This document shows, one piece after another, positions 48,042-59,065 of a DNA stretch of 64,000 nt. Positions within the stretch are counted from its first letter, which is position 1, and every line of letters starts with the position of its first letter. The notes below the pieces were generated by a model. It had not been told where the DNA came from. It saw only the letters and a program-made list of their open reading frames with translations, and did not search any database. The DNA is taken from positions 15,449,001 through 15,513,000 of the forward strand of contig OZ005609.1 of the NCBI GenBank assembly GCA_963930655.1, read 5' to 3'. The DNA comes from Myrica gale (taxonomy: Eukaryota; Streptophyta; Magnoliopsida; Fagales; Myricaceae). A program made the position numbers and the translations under genes.

Positions 48042-49238
48042 CACCTTTATGGTGAACTGGCTGGGGCGACCCTTCCCCGTGTTTCCTCTTTCTGAATTTA
48101 TATTACTTACTGACTTACCAAAAAAAAGAGATCCCACAGCACAGTCGCAAGTCAATTCCTAGAAATTCCATTCAGTTGACAAAGAGATCTGTTGCGAATG
48201 TGAAGGACAACCCTCTGAAGCCTGACGGGGCAGTTTAAGGCACTCGCGTAACGCATGTCGTATTAATTATCTAGTTGTAACGTCCTGTAGTTTACTTCAG
48301 TGATACTCACGTAATGCATGACTTATTAAATAACTTTGTTTGAGATTGAGACCATATCCTTGTGGGCTGTAAACAATGTAAGACTCTCTCACCCCTCTGA
48401 ACTGCCAGTTTTTTAAATGGACCCAACGAACTACTGGTCATCATCTCTGTTGTCATTGTCGTCACCTTCTTCTTTAAATTTGGACAATATAAATTCAGAA
48501 ACTGGTGAAAGACATCAACTACTTTTGTTGTCTTCTGCTTGGAAGTAGAGGCTGGCCTTTCGTTGGTGAACTCTTGAAAATCTCTCTACGGCCAAATAAG
48601 GCGTCCCAGAAAAGTTTGTAACAGAGAGAAGGAACAAGTACAACCCAAAGGTATTCCAGACATCATTTGCTAATGGAGACGTACACAAACAGCCAGTTGA
48701 TGGAGGATTCGGACATTTCAAACAAGATATTTGGTTTAATAGTCGGTGCTTTTGACAAATGACAATACAAGCACTACACTGGTTTCCATTATCAACTGCT
48801 TGGTAGAAATGCCTCAAGTGTATGATGGGGTTCTTAGAGGTAAGCTATACTAAAACTGATTCACGCTGATTTTACCTTGACGAAGAGATCCGCTGCGAAT
48901 ATGTAGGACCCAAATGGGGATGGTAAAGAATATAAGGACTGCAGGAAGCTGAGCAAAGCTGAAATAAGTTGCAGATAGTGAACTATCACTGACAAGAGAG
49001 AGCTTCCTCTTCAAAACCAAACTGCACGAGGTATTAAAGACGTTAGTTGGCAGGTACGTGGACATTTAGATGACATGGCACGAGCGTCCGTTAGGAGGAT
49101 AGACGGAAGGCTAACGAAATGACTTTTTTGTCAAAGATAGAAAGTATAATGGTATTAAATTTGAAGTTTGAATCGAAGGACCTAAATGTAAAAGCGATAT
49201 AAACCTAAGGACTAAAATATCAAATTCCTTTTTAGGGG

Positions 49239-50186
49239 CAGATCGCCCCTGTGTGAAGGTGGGCCGCCGAACAGCCGGCTATTGATTTTTTTATTTTCTT
49301 CTTAAAGTTAAATCGCTTTCAAATTCACCTAAATTATAATTTGATGGCTCCCTCAATTCCAAAGTTTTAAATTTGAACGGATAAGATTCACTCGATCATG
49401 TACATATGATCTATGATTTCGATGTCATATTGAAATACGTCATGTATGAAATTTCCATAATCAAATAGACAGTAAAACATGTAAAGCCTTGAATCCACAA
49501 ATGGAGCAACCACCGGTCCCAAAATAAAAAGTTTTAAAACACGAATCTTAATTTTAAAATAGCATAAAATACAGGGATGTAATTTACAATTTTTCATTCT
49601 TTTTTTCTTCTAAGCAGAGATAATAGCCATTCATTTTACTTCCATTAGGGCCACATTATGATTGATAGGTTTCCAGATCTCGACAGCATGTGCATGTGTG
49701 GAACAAGTAAAGAAGGTTGTCTTATTCATTATTTTGCATCCTTCTTCCTGTGCCTGACCGCAAATTAGAGCTTCTTTACCAAACTTTATCATAGTTAGGT
49801 TTCCAGATTGTACGTGTATGTGTGAAACCAGTAAAAAGGGCTCGCTTCATCCACCATTTTGGATACTTCTGCCTCTGCCGAATTATCTCGATCTTTCTTC
49901 AGATCCTTGGTTTCTGCCGTAGGAGATGTCATAGAAACACCAACCACCTTTGCGGTCAGGATGTCATGGAGCCACTGGATGAATGAATATGCCTATGTTT
50001 CAAGTGACATACCTTGCCACTTGATTTTGAGGACAATTCACAAAGTCCTTCGTCATTGTGACCTCCATTTCTCATTAAGAAAGAGTAGAAGACATCGTTC
50101 AAAAGATCTTGTAGCACGGAAACATCTTTGCTTGAATATTAAGTTGGCCAAAAAGTTTTTATCCAGAAGGCTTGCTGTCATATTAT
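49239..50186. other. Gene-free spacer
   Basis: AT-rich sequence between the inverted-repeat element and the PPR pseudogene. An imperfect internal repeat is present: TAGGTTTCCAGATCTCGACA at about 49667 and TAGGTTTCCAGATTGTACGT at about 49797, each followed by a TGTGTGGAACAAGTAAA-type block. The plus frame 49859-50194 has no recognised domain and may be the 3' flank of the PPR gene. Confidence 0.4.
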
Positions 50187-51442
50187 TCATCTGAAACCCC
50201 AAGGCGACTCAACCCAACTACCTGCCTTTTGTTTTCTGATACGCCTCTCCTTCATCATTTCCCTCAACTCAGTTACACGGCCCCATGCCCCCCTTTTCAC
50301 CATGAATCTTTGAAAGCATTGAATATACTGCAGGATGATCATTTTTCAATTTCCAAATTCCAAACTTGAATGCAAGCCACATGCACCAAGCAATGCACCC
50401 CACACAACATCAGGCTCAAAAGGCATCTCTTTGATCAGTTCCTCTGCTTTCTCCAGTTTTCCCGCTCTCATAAAGGTCTACCATGCAAGCATAAAGCTCC
50501 ATTCCTGCTTTTACTTTGTGTTCAACCATGGAGTAGAAGTACTTTCGACCTTCTTCAATCAATCCTCCATGGCCGCATGCTATTAAGACATTGACAAAGG
50601 TAACTTCATCAGGCCTAAGAACACCCTGTATCATTCTTTCGTACTCCTCCACTTCTCTTGTTGCTAATCCATGCCTGGCGTAACCCCCTATTATTGAATT
50701 CCATGACACCAAATTCTTCTTTGGTATAGACTCAAAAATTCTCAATGCTGCTTCAATGTCTCCACATTTTGCATGCATATCAACAAGAGAGGATGACAAG
50801 ATAATATCACCTGGTATATTAGACTTTAAGATGCTCGAATGAACTTGCTGTCCCAAAAGAAGAGAAGAATACCCAGCACATGCATCTAACACACTTGAAA
50901 ACGTAAAATGATTAGGCCGATTCCCTGATCTCAACATCCAAATAAAAATGTTTAATGCGTCCATTAAATTCTGATTTTACACATACCCAATTATCATTAC
51001 CGTCCATGAAACCACATTCCTTTCGCTCATTTTATTAAAAACAGACCGAGCTTTGTTTATTCTTTGATTGCCAATATACCCATTTACTAAGCTAGTCCAA
51101 GAAACTACATTCCTCTCTGGCATCCCGTCAAAGACCCTCTGTGCCTCAACCACGCTGCCCAACTCCATATAACCAGAAACCAAGGCATTCCACGATGTAA
51201 CATCCTTCACTGAGAATCTGAGATCTCATCAAACGCTCTCTGTAAACCCACCTGATCCCCCAGATTTGCATGCCCTCTAATCAACGCTGACCCAACAAAC
51301 ACGCTCGTAGTAAGGGCCAAACAGACAGCACGAGCATGAATCTGTGAGACCAAGACATTGAACACTGAATCCAAAACTGCGGTGATCACTATCGACATGG
51401 TGTACTCGTTGGGTCTCAAGCCAACTCTTCCCATTTTCAGAA
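50187..51442 (-). pseudogene. PPR protein gene, 3' part (PLS-type, with E motif)
   Basis: Pentatricopeptide-repeat protein of the plant organelle RNA-processing family. On minus the repeats read KDVTSWNALVSGYMELGSVV, RNVVSWTSLVNGYIGNQRIN, RNVVSWTVMIIGYV, RPNHFTFSSVLDACAGYSSL and KNLVSWNSIIGGYARHGLA. An E-type end follows ([20 protein letters not shown], then RVTELREMMKERRIRKQKAG). Lesions: a frameshift near 51205, TAA after MIIGYV near 50970, and frameshifts near 50470 and near 50350. These are independent of the Copia insertion that separates it from its N-terminal part at 58600-58971. Confidence 0.85.
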
Positions 51443-51954
51443 TGTTAGAAAATTTCCTTAAGGTGACCTAATTGACATATGTAAATAATCTTTTAAAGTT
51501 TTAAAGATTATGGTGTCAGTTAAAATAAGATTATGGAATCTGTAGCAGATTCAAATTTAGAACTAATTGGATAAAGATTGCAATTTGATTTCTGATTTAA
51601 ATTGGAATTCAAATTTTAACCAATTAGATAAAGTTTGCTATTTGATTTTGAATTTGAATTTGCTATTTGATTTTGAATTTGAATTACCTTGATGGAAGGA
51701 ACAAATTCAAATCTACAACAGATTGAGGGTCCCTGACCTAGCCTATAAATAAGAGGCCTGTGTATACCATCTAATGCATTCTCTGTAAGGCATAGGCATA
51801 GGTTGGAAGAGCCTCACTAAATTACAAATTCATAAAGTTACTCTGCAGAGATTCTGAGTTTGAGTGCTGAGCAAGATGACTGGAGATAAAGATCTTGCTT
51901 TATTATTCCGCTGCATTCACAATCAAATTGATTGATTGTGATTTTACTCTAACA
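51443..51954 (+). mobile_element. 5' LTR of the young Copia
   Basis: Begins TGTTAGAAAATTTCC and ends CTCTAACA. It includes a 25-bp direct duplication (TTTGCTATTTGATTTTGAAT core, 51636-51685), and TATAAATA at 51744-51751, which places the RNA start near 51780. Identical to the 3' LTR except for one base. Confidence 0.95.
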
Positions 51955-51956
51955 TG

Positions 51957-51969
51957 TGGTATCGGAGCC
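51957..51969 (+). promoter_or_regulatory. Primer-binding site of the young Copia
   Basis: TGGTATCGGAGCC, two bases after the LTR, complementary to initiator methionine tRNA with one variant base relative to the TGGTATCAGAGC consensus. Confidence 0.88.
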
Positions 51970-52371
51970 ATCCTTCAAGCTTCTTGTTCAGTGAAGCGAT
52001 CTACTGATTAAATTCAGATTGTCGTTTGAATCAAGAACTAAAGATTCTCTGTATCAATGTTTTAAAAGAAAATTTTTTCTATGATCGAATCTCTATTATG
52101 AAATTTTTTTTCATAATGCCTGTATGAAACTGTACACTTGCTTTTCGTTACTGTTATCTGCCATCACTTTTGTTTATGAAAAAGAAAAGGCACTGCGGTT
52201 TTTTGGTGCAAACAAAAACATATTTTGAAAAACCGTATGGATTTGGGTTTTGATTATGAAAAATGTTCATAAAACATCTTCATGAAAACCAAGTTTTTTG
52301 ATTCATTGAAATTGTAAAATACTGTGTTTTGGTTTTTGAACAAAGAAGATGAAGAGGCACAGCAGGTGGCC

Positions 52372-52823
52372 GGAGAGGAGGAAAACCTCCTCTCCCAGCC
52401 ACGGGTTAGAAACCCGTGGCCTTCAAAGGCTGCCGGCGATGAGAGGCTCTCGGCCTTCTCGTCGCCGGTGAAGGCTGGTGCAGGCGGCGGCGTCCATTGG
52501 GACGCCAGGCAGTGCAGCGGCGTCCCCTAGGACGCCAGGCCGCTGCATGAGCTGCGGCGGCAGTTGCCGCCGCAAGTCTGCTACAAACACAGACCTTCGG
52601 GTCTGTGTTTAAGATGACCAGGTCATTGACCCGGTAACCCGGGTAGGGTTACCTACCCGGACAATTCAATTGGGCTGGGATTGGCCCAGCCCAATTCACA
52701 TTTTAAGGGGCTGACCATTGGGTCAGCCCAAGGCCCTTGAACGAAAGTCCTGACCCGAATGGATCGGGTCAGGCGACCCGCGTGGGCGGGCTGCGGTATG
52801 GACCGCCGGTCCGGTCGGACCGG
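52372..52823 (+). other. Hairpin cluster in the Copia leader
   Basis: Perfect inverted repeats with short loops follow one another. 10 bp at 52372-52395 (loop AAAA), 9 bp at 52399-52419 (AGA), 7 bp at 52489-52506 and at 52519-52536, and 10 bp at 52553-52574. 11 bp at 52585-52610 (loop TTCG closed by C-G), 8 bp at 52633-52653, 12 bp at 52668-52696, 9 bp at 52708-52729, 10 bp at 52749-52773 and 7 bp at 52806-52823. The block is GC-rich in an otherwise AT-rich element. A short frame (52324-52530) crosses it but is not conserved-looking. Confidence 0.92.
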
Positions 52824-52890
52824 ACAGGACCGGCAGATTATATTTTTTTTTTTAATTTTTTTTTAAAAAAAAAAAAAAAAACTTTTATGC

Positions 52891-53112
52891 TTTTATGCTT
52901 GCATTAATTTCTAGAATTATTTGTATGTTCAATGTTTCATTGATTAAATTCTAGAAATATTAGTTTATGCTTGCATTAATTTCTAGAATTATTATGATGT
53001 TCAATGTTTAATTGATTAAATTCTAGAAATATCAATTTACTTTTATGCTTGCATTAATTTCTAGAATTATTATGAAGTTCAATGTTTAATTGATTCCATT
53101 CTAGAAATATTA
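52891..53112. repeat. Three tandem 72-77 bp units in the Copia leader
   Basis: TTTATGCTTGCATTAATTTC units start at 52891, 52964 and 53041. Each contains ATTTCTAGAATT and, about 30 bp on, its exact inverse AATTCTAGAAAT, giving a 12-bp stem per unit (the last with a mismatch). Confidence 0.85.
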
Positions 53113-53759
53113 AATTTATGCTTGATTTATTATGTGAAAAATCTAATTATATAGATAGGTTGATCATGCATAAAATGTTTGATGCCTAGACCAAGCATGA
53201 TTAAATGAACCTACTAAGGTTAGTGGGAATATGGGGTATGATCGAAGAATACAGGTCAGGGACAGTTCTGGCTAAGGCAAGTCTTGGTATTTAAAGGTCC
53301 TCAGACCTACCTCACTTACCTGGGAGCTCCCCTGCTTGTGTTTTAGAAAATACTATTGTCTCACTTTAAAGATTGATTCATTTTTTATTCTTGGATTAAG
53401 ATTAGGCATCTATAAAGTTGACGGATTTTATAAAATTGATTACTTTCCCCGCAGGGAAATTTTTTAATTTTGTGACTTAGTTAGATTAAAATAATAAATT
53501 TTGTATTAACAATCAAATTTTCTTAGGCCCACAGGTACGGAGAATTTTATTCTTAATATTTAAAATTGTTAGATTTAATAATAAAGAGTAAATTCCATGC
53601 ATATGCAACCTTTGCCCATAGGTAGGTTGAAATTTACTATTAAATTGACATTGGTTGATTTAAATATGATTAATTCATAGCAATTCAGTAGTTTTATGTT
53701 TCTTTGGTTATATTACAGTTATTCCTTCTTCCCTAATTGATAGTTCGTTGCGTGTTCCA

Positions 53760-56700
53760 ATGCTAAGTGGTGATAATTTTGCTGACTGGAAGCAAAGTTT
53801 GCTTTTCACTCTGGGGTGTATGGAATTAGATGAAGCGCTCCGTGTAGTGGAACCCACTATCATGGAATCAAGTACGCCACAGGAGATTTATTCTTATGAA
53901 CGATGGGAGCGATCAAATCGTCTCAGTTTGATGTTCATTAAATCTCACATCATCAAGAGCATTAGGGGTTCTATCCCTGAAAGCATTAAAGCTAAGGATT
54001 TTTTAAAGTCCGTTGAAGAACAATTTGTTACTTCTGAAAAGGCATTAGCCAGCACCCTGATGAGAAAGCTGTCAAGCAAATCAATAAAGAGTTCAACTAG
54101 TGTGCGTGAGCACATAATGGAGATGAGAGACATTGCATCTCAATTAAAAACTCTGGAAGTTGAAATTTCTGACTCATTCTTGGTTCATCTAATTTTGAAC
54201 TCTCTACCAAATGAGTATGGTCCCTTTAAAATATCATACAACACACATAAGGAAAAATGGTCAGTGAATGATTTACTGACTATGTGTGTTCAAGAGGAAG
54301 AGAGGCTGAAACTCGAGAAACCTGAGAAACCTGAGAGTTCTCACTTTGTTTCTCGTGCTAAGGGAAAGACCAAGAAAGGCAAGGTTGTCCACAACTTCAA
54401 GAAGGAGAACAAGGTGCCAATTAAGATTAATGGCACTAAGGATACTTGTTTCTTCTGTAAGAAGAAAGGACACATGAAGAAGGATTGTCAAAAGTACCTA
54501 AAGTGGCTTGAGAAGAAAGGTATATTCCTCTCTCTTGTTTGTCATGAATCTTTAGTTGTTGAAGCTCCTTGCAATACTTGGTGGATTGATTCTGGTTCTA
54601 CAATCCACATTGTGAATACATTGCAGGGTTTTCTCACAACAAGGAAGCCGAAAAGAAGTGAACAACGAGTTTACTCTGGAAATAAATTGTTCTCAAGTGT
54701 GGAAGCGGTTGGGACTTACAGAATAATTTTGAAGACTGGATTTATTTTAGATCTTGAAGATGTATTTTTTATTCCAAACTTTTCAAGGAATTTAATTTCA
54801 ATTTCAAAACTTGATGTATTGGGTTATGGTTTTTATTTTATAAATTCAGCTTTCAGTTTATTTCGAAATAATCAAGTTGTTGGTGGTGGAATAAAAATTG
54901 ATGGTCTTTACAAAATTGAATTAGATCCCAACTTTGAGAATAATTGTTTGTCAATACATACTATTGGCATAAAGAGAAGGCTTATAAATGAGAATTCCGG
55001 TTTGTTATGGCATAGGAGATTGGGACATATCTCCATTGAGCGAATCAAAAGGTTGGCAAATGACGGAGTCTTACAAACTCTTGATTTTTCTGACCTTGGC
55101 ACTTGTATAGACTGCATAAAGGGAAAACAGACTAACAAGTCCACTAAATGTGCCAGAAGGAGTTCAAAGATTCTAGAGATCATACACACTGATCTCTGTG
55201 GACCTTTTCCTACTCCATGTTTCAATGGTCAGAGATATTTTATCTCATTCATTGATGACCATTCACGTTTCATGTATCTCTACCTTATTGATGAAAAGTC
55301 TGAGGCGTTGAATGCCTTTAAGACTTATAAGACAGAAGTAGAGAATCAAAAGGAAACGAAAATCAAGATCGTAAGATCTGATAGAGGAGGAGAATATTAT
55401 GGAAGGTACACAGAAAAAGGACAAATGAGTGGTCCATTTGCGAAATTCCTTGAAGAGGAAGGCATTGTTGCTCAATACACAATGTCTGGTACACCACAAC
55501 AAAATGGTGTAGCAGAAAGAAGGAATCGCACACTTATGGACATGGTAAGGAGTATGCTTAGTAATTCTAGTCTCCCTCAGTATCTATGGAGTGAAGCTTT
55601 AAAAACTGCTGTGTATATCTTAAATAGGGTTCCATCCAAGGCTGTCCCCAAGACACCTTTTGAGTTATGGAATAGGTGGAAACCTAGTTTAAATCACTTA
55701 CACATATGGGGTTGTCCTGCTGAAGTGAGGATTTACGATCCGAATATAAAGAAATTAGATCCAAAGACAACCAGCGGATTTTTTATCGGATATCCAGTAA
55801 ACTCCAAAGGATTTAGATTTTATTGTCCTACTCATAATACTAGGATTGTTGAATCAGGAAATGCTAAGTTTTTAGAGGATATTGAACCTAGTGCAAATTC
55901 CCAAAAGGTTGAATTTAAAGAAGCACAAGAGTTGTCTGAATCTTCTCCTTCTGGAGAAAGAATGTTTGTGTTTAGGAAAGATCAAATTGATTATCCTGAA
56001 CCACAACCAGTTCAAGAAGAGCCAACTCATACAGAACAGGTTCAGACTGAGTCTACCCAACCTCTGCAAGATTTTGAGGAAGTAGAATTAAGACGGTCCT
56101 CTAGAATAAGGAAATCAACAATCCCTAGTGATTATGTTGTATACCTTCAAGAGTCTGACTTTGATGTTGGACCTAAAAGGGATCCAAATACGTTTTCACA
56201 GGCCATGAATGGAGATAACTCCATGTTGTGGTTTAATGCCATGAAGGAAGAGATGGAATCTATGGCAAAGAATCAAGTCTGGGATCTTGTTGACTTACCA
56301 AAGGGAGCTGTAGCCATAGGCTGCAAATGGGTTTACAAAACCAAAAGGGAAGCTTCTGGTAAAGTTGAACGATATAAAGCCAGACTTATAGCCAAGGGTT
56401 TCACTCAAAAAGAAGGCATAGATTATCATGAAACCTTCTCTCCAGTATCAAAGAAGGATTCGTTTAGGATAATCATGGCATTAGTAGCTCATTTTGACTT
56501 AGAGCTACAACAGATGGACGTGAAAACAGCCTTTCTAAATGGGGATCTTGAGGAGGAGGTGTATATGAGACAACCTGAGGGGTTTGGTGATAACAGTCAG
56601 AAGGCATGTAAATTAAAGAAATCTATATATGGACTAAAACAAGTCTCCCGTCAGTGGTATATTAAATTTCACAAAGTTATTACTTCATTCGGATTTTTGG

Positions 56701-57752
56701 AGAATCTTGTGGATCAATGTATATACCTTAAGGTCAGTGGGAGTAAAGTAATCTTTCTGGTCCTTTATGTAGACGATATTTTACTTGCAACAAATGATTT
56801 GGGTTTGCTATATGAAACTAAAAAGTTTCTGTCTAAACACTTTGAAATGAAGGATTTGGGTGAAACCTCTTATGTCATTGGCATAGAGATTCATAGAGAC
56901 AGAAAACTGAAAATATTACAACTGTCTCAGAAGGCCTACATTGAAAAAGTTTTAGAGAGATATGATATGAGCAAATGTGCTCCTAGTGTAGCACCCATCA
57001 TTAAAGGGGATAAATTCTGTTTGGATCAATGTCCCAAAAGTGAATTGGAACAAGAACAAATGAAAGGTTTACCATATGCATCTGCAATCGGCAGTTTGAT
57101 GTATGCTCAGGTCTGTACTAGACCTGATATTGCATTAGCAGTTGGTATACTGGGAAGATACCAAAGTAATTCTGGATTGGAGCATTGGAGAGCTGCAAAG
57201 AAGGTCATGCGGTACTTACAAGAAACCAAGAATTACAGTTTGACCTACAGACATGTTGACCATTTAGAAGTGTCTGGGTATACAGATTCAGATTTTGCTG
57301 GATGTATAGATAGCAGAAAATCTACGCCAGGGTACATTTTTCTCTTTGCTGGAGGAGCTGTATCCTGGAAAAGTTGCAAACAAACTATAGTTGCTACCTC
57401 TACAATGGAAGCAGAGTTTATTGCGTACTATGAAGCAACTACACAGGCATTGTGGTTAAGAAATTTTGTTAGTGGTCTCAAAATTATTGAGTCTGTTGAG
57501 AGACCAATTAAGATCTTATGTGACAATTCTGCGGCAGTATTCTTTTCAAAGAATCATAAAAGTGGAAGCAGGAGTAAGCACATAGATATCAAGTATCTTA
57601 GCGTGAGAGAAAACATCAAGAGGCATGCTGTTTCTATAGAGCATATAAGTACTAAGTTGATGCTTGCTGATCCCATGACTAAAGGTTTACCGGTAAAACA
57701 GTTTAAAGGTCATGTGGACCATATGGGGCTTGCAAATTCATTTTGTACTTAG
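53760..57752 (+). CDS. Copia gag-pol polyprotein, intact
   Basis: One open frame of 1330 codons from the first in-frame ATG ([20 protein letters not shown]). The frame also extends upstream without an ATG and without a stop for at least 15 codons, just after a TTACAG that could be a splice acceptor. Using 53748 as residue 1, the gag capsid domain is about 5-190 and the CCHC knuckle [14 protein letters not shown] 234-247. Protease [13 protein letters not shown] is at 278-290. GAG-pre-integrase ([15 protein letters not shown]) and integrase ([46 protein letters not shown]) follow. RT has [20 protein letters not shown] and YVDD at 1007-1010, and RNase H has [30 protein letters not shown] and CDNSAAVF. 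No frameshift or stop. Confidence 0.95.
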   Translation: MLSGDNFADWKQSLLFTLGCMELDEALRVVEPTIMESSTPQEIYSYERWERSNRLSLMFIKSHIIKSIRGSIPESIKAKDFLKSVEEQFVTSEKALASTLMRKLSSKSIKSSTSVREHIMEMRDIASQLKTLEVEISDSFLVHLILNSLPNEYGPFKISYNTHKEKWSVNDLLTMCVQEEERLKLEKPEKPESSHFVSRAKGKTKKGKVVHNFKKENKVPIKINGTKDTCFFCKKKGHMKKDCQKYLKWLEKKGIFLSLVCHESLVVEAPCNTWWIDSGSTIHIVNTLQGFLTTRKPKRSEQRVYSGNKLFSSVEAVGTYRIILKTGFILDLEDVFFIPNFSRNLISISKLDVLGYGFYFINSAFSLFRNNQVVGGGIKIDGLYKIELDPNFENNCLSIHTIGIKRRLINENSGLLWHRRLGHISIERIKRLANDGVLQTLDFSDLGTCIDCIKGKQTNKSTKCARRSSKILEIIHTDLCGPFPTPCFNGQRYFISFIDDHSRFMYLYLIDEKSEALNAFKTYKTEVENQKETKIKIVRSDRGGEYYGRYTEKGQMSGPFAKFLEEEGIVAQYTMSGTPQQNGVAERRNRTLMDMVRSMLSNSSLPQYLWSEALKTAVYILNRVPSKAVPKTPFELWNRWKPSLNHLHIWGCPAEVRIYDPNIKKLDPKTTSGFFIGYPVNSKGFRFYCPTHNTRIVESGNAKFLEDIEPSANSQKVEFKEAQELSESSPSGERMFVFRKDQIDYPEPQPVQEEPTHTEQVQTESTQPLQDFEEVELRRSSRIRKSTIPSDYVVYLQESDFDVGPKRDPNTFSQAMNGDNSMLWFNAMKEEMESMAKNQVWDLVDLPKGAVAIGCKWVYKTKREASGKVERYKARLIAKGFTQKEGIDYHETFSPVSKKDSFRIIMALVAHFDLELQQMDVKTAFLNGDLEEEVYMRQPEGFGDNSQKACKLKKSIYGLKQVSRQWYIKFHKVITSFGFLENLVDQCIYLKVSGSKVIFLVLYVDDILLATNDLGLLYETKKFLSKHFEMKDLGETSYVIGIEIHRDRKLKILQLSQKAYIEKVLERYDMSKCAPSVAPIIKGDKFCLDQCPKSELEQEQMKGLPYASAIGSLMYAQVCTRPDIALAVGILGRYQSNSGLEHWRAAKKVMRYLQETKNYSLTYRHVDHLEVSGYTDSDFAGCIDSRKSTPGYIFLFAGGAVSWKSCKQTIVATSTMEAEFIAYYEATTQALWLRNFVSGLKIIESVERPIKILCDNSAAVFFSKNHKSGSRSKHIDIKYLSVRENIKRHAVSIEHISTKLMLADPMTKGLPVKQFKGHVDHMGLANSFCT

Positions 57753-58076
57753 TTTCTCTCAAATTTTGAATTACAGACATGAAATTATTGTAATAAAGAT
57801 TTATTGCGCAAATTCTTTATTATTAATTGTTATCTATGGAGATAAATAAAAGGACCTGAATGACTTATAAGAAGTTCATTCATAAAGTTTTGATTCCCAT
57901 AAAGTACTCATATAGTGAGTATTGTGCTGGTAATACATGGAAGGGACGACCGATTATGTTACGGTTTTACCGCTATGATTCGTGTGTAGCATTCATTATG
58001 TGGGTGGGAGGATTCCATAAACAGTTGGCCATACTAAAGAACTCCAGACACCATTAAGACATATGTCGTCAAGGTC

Positions 58077-58087
58077 AAGTGGGAGAA
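58077..58087 (+). promoter_or_regulatory. Polypurine tract of the young Copia
   Basis: AAGTGGGAGAA lies immediately before the 3' LTR, the usual primer for plus-strand DNA synthesis. Confidence 0.8.
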
Positions 58088-58599
58088 TGTTAGAAAATTT
58101 CCTTAAGGTGACCTAATTGACATATGTAAATAATCTTTTAAAGTTTTAAAGATTATGGTGTCAGTTAAAATAAGATTATGGAATCTGTAGCAGATTCAAA
58201 TTTAGAACTAATTGGATAAAGATTGCAATTTGATTTCTGATTTAAATTGGAATTCAAATTTTAACCAATTAGATAAAGTTTGCTATTTGATTTTGAATTT
58301 GAATTTGCTATTTGATTTTGAATTTGAATTACCTTGATGGAAGGAACAAATTCAAATCTACAACAGATTGAGGGTCCCTGACCTAGCCTATAAATAAGAG
58401 GCCTGTGTATACCATCTAATGCATTCTCTGTAAGGCATAGGCATAGGTTGGAAGAGCCTCACTAAATTACAAATTCATAAAGTTACTCTGCAGAGATTCT
58501 GAGTTTGAGTGCTGAGCAAGATGACTGGAGGTAAAGATCTTGCTTTATTATTCCGCTGCATTCACAATCAAATTGATTGATTGTGATTTTACTCTAACA
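58088..58599 (+). mobile_element. 3' LTR of the young Copia
   Basis: 512 bp, one apparent substitution relative to 51443-51954 (G for A in GGAGGTAAAG). Followed by CAGAA and the interrupted PPR gene. Confidence 0.95.
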
Positions 58600-58971
58600 C
58601 AGAAGGCATATATACACAGGTTCTGCGTTTCTGGTCCTTTGCAAACCCGATAACATTGTATTCCACGAAACCAAGTCTTTGACGGGCATTTGATCTAACA
58701 AGTCCTCCGCATGTCGCATTTGGTGGTTCTTTACATATCCGCCGATCATCGTGTTCCACGTGACGATGTTTCGAGAGGAGGGGTTCTCATCGAACAGTTT
58801 ACGTGCCTCATTTAAGCATTTTTGGTCAAGGTAACTATTAATCATGGAATTGAGACAGGCCGTTGAAATCGTGCAAATGTGGCGGGAATATCTTATAAGG
58901 AGGGTTTTGTGTAACATGCGCATGACTTTTTGTTCCAATCGTCCGAGTGTGACGCGTCGGCCGTCACACAC
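58600..58971 (-). pseudogene. PPR protein gene, 5' part
   Basis: On minus it starts MCDGRRVTLGRLEQKV, then has PPR repeats (CLNSMINSYLDQKCLNEARK, NIVTWNTMIGGYVKNHQMRH, DLVSWNTMLSGLQRTRNAEP). The frame runs into the target duplication TTCTG and would continue directly into KMGRVGLRPNEYT at 51434, so the gene was in frame across the insertion point. No clear organelle transit peptide is visible before the first repeat; the true start may be elsewhere or lost. Confidence 0.85.
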
Positions 58972-59065
58972 ACACTAACCAGCTCGGTACAATTAAAATA
59001 ATTTTCTTTTTCTTTTTTCCTTTTGGAAGAAAGTTCAATGGTAAGAGTTTTCTTGCTAAAATTAA

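Larger units (their letters stand above)
43551..48127 (+). mobile_element. L1-type LINE, near full length
   Basis: Flanked by the duplication GAGATCCCAC (43541-43550 and 48128-48137) and ending in a run of seven A's, so it is bounded and 4.58 kb long. ORF1 (DUF4283 and a zinc knuckle) and ORF2 (endonuclease, RT, zf-RVT) are both recognisable but broken by stops and frameshifts. It sits inside the inverted-repeat element. No C-terminal RNase H is seen after the zf-RVT region. Confidence 0.88.
41843..49229. mobile_element. Large inverted-repeat (MULE-like) element containing a LINE
   Basis: Left end AGGAAATTTGATATTTTAGT and the right end's inverse pair for at least 350 bp (left 41843-42460, right 48880-49229), including CCTTAGGTTTATATCGC and CTAACGTCTTTAATACCTC. 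The outer sequence is close to the TIR of the 494-bp MULE at 59066, which supports a MULE assignment. The 9-bp duplication is not clear in the T-rich flanks. The left arm has a 184-bp tandem duplication absent from the right. A LINE (43551-48127) is nested inside. The rest of the interior (42460-43540, 48138-48880) has no recognised transposase. Confidence 0.7.
51443..58599 (+). mobile_element. Young, structurally complete Copia retrotransposon
   Basis: 7157 bp, with two 512-bp LTRs (51443-51954 and 58088-58599) and the perfect duplication CAGAA (51438-51442 and 58600-58604). By eye the LTRs differ at one base (GGAGATAAAG versus GGAGGTAAAG). A primer-binding site, a 1.8-kb structured leader, one uninterrupted gag-pol frame and a polypurine tract are all present, so it could be mobile. 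It is inserted in a PPR gene in opposite orientation to that gene. Confidence 0.95.

Noticed and set aside
49859..50194. Plus ORF upstream of the PPR pseudogene
   Set aside because: It overlaps the antisense of the PPR 3' end and flank, and I recognise no domain in it.
52324..52530. 68-codon ORF in the Copia leader
   Set aside because: It crosses the hairpin cluster, has no recognisable domain, and its composition is dictated by GC-rich inverted repeats.
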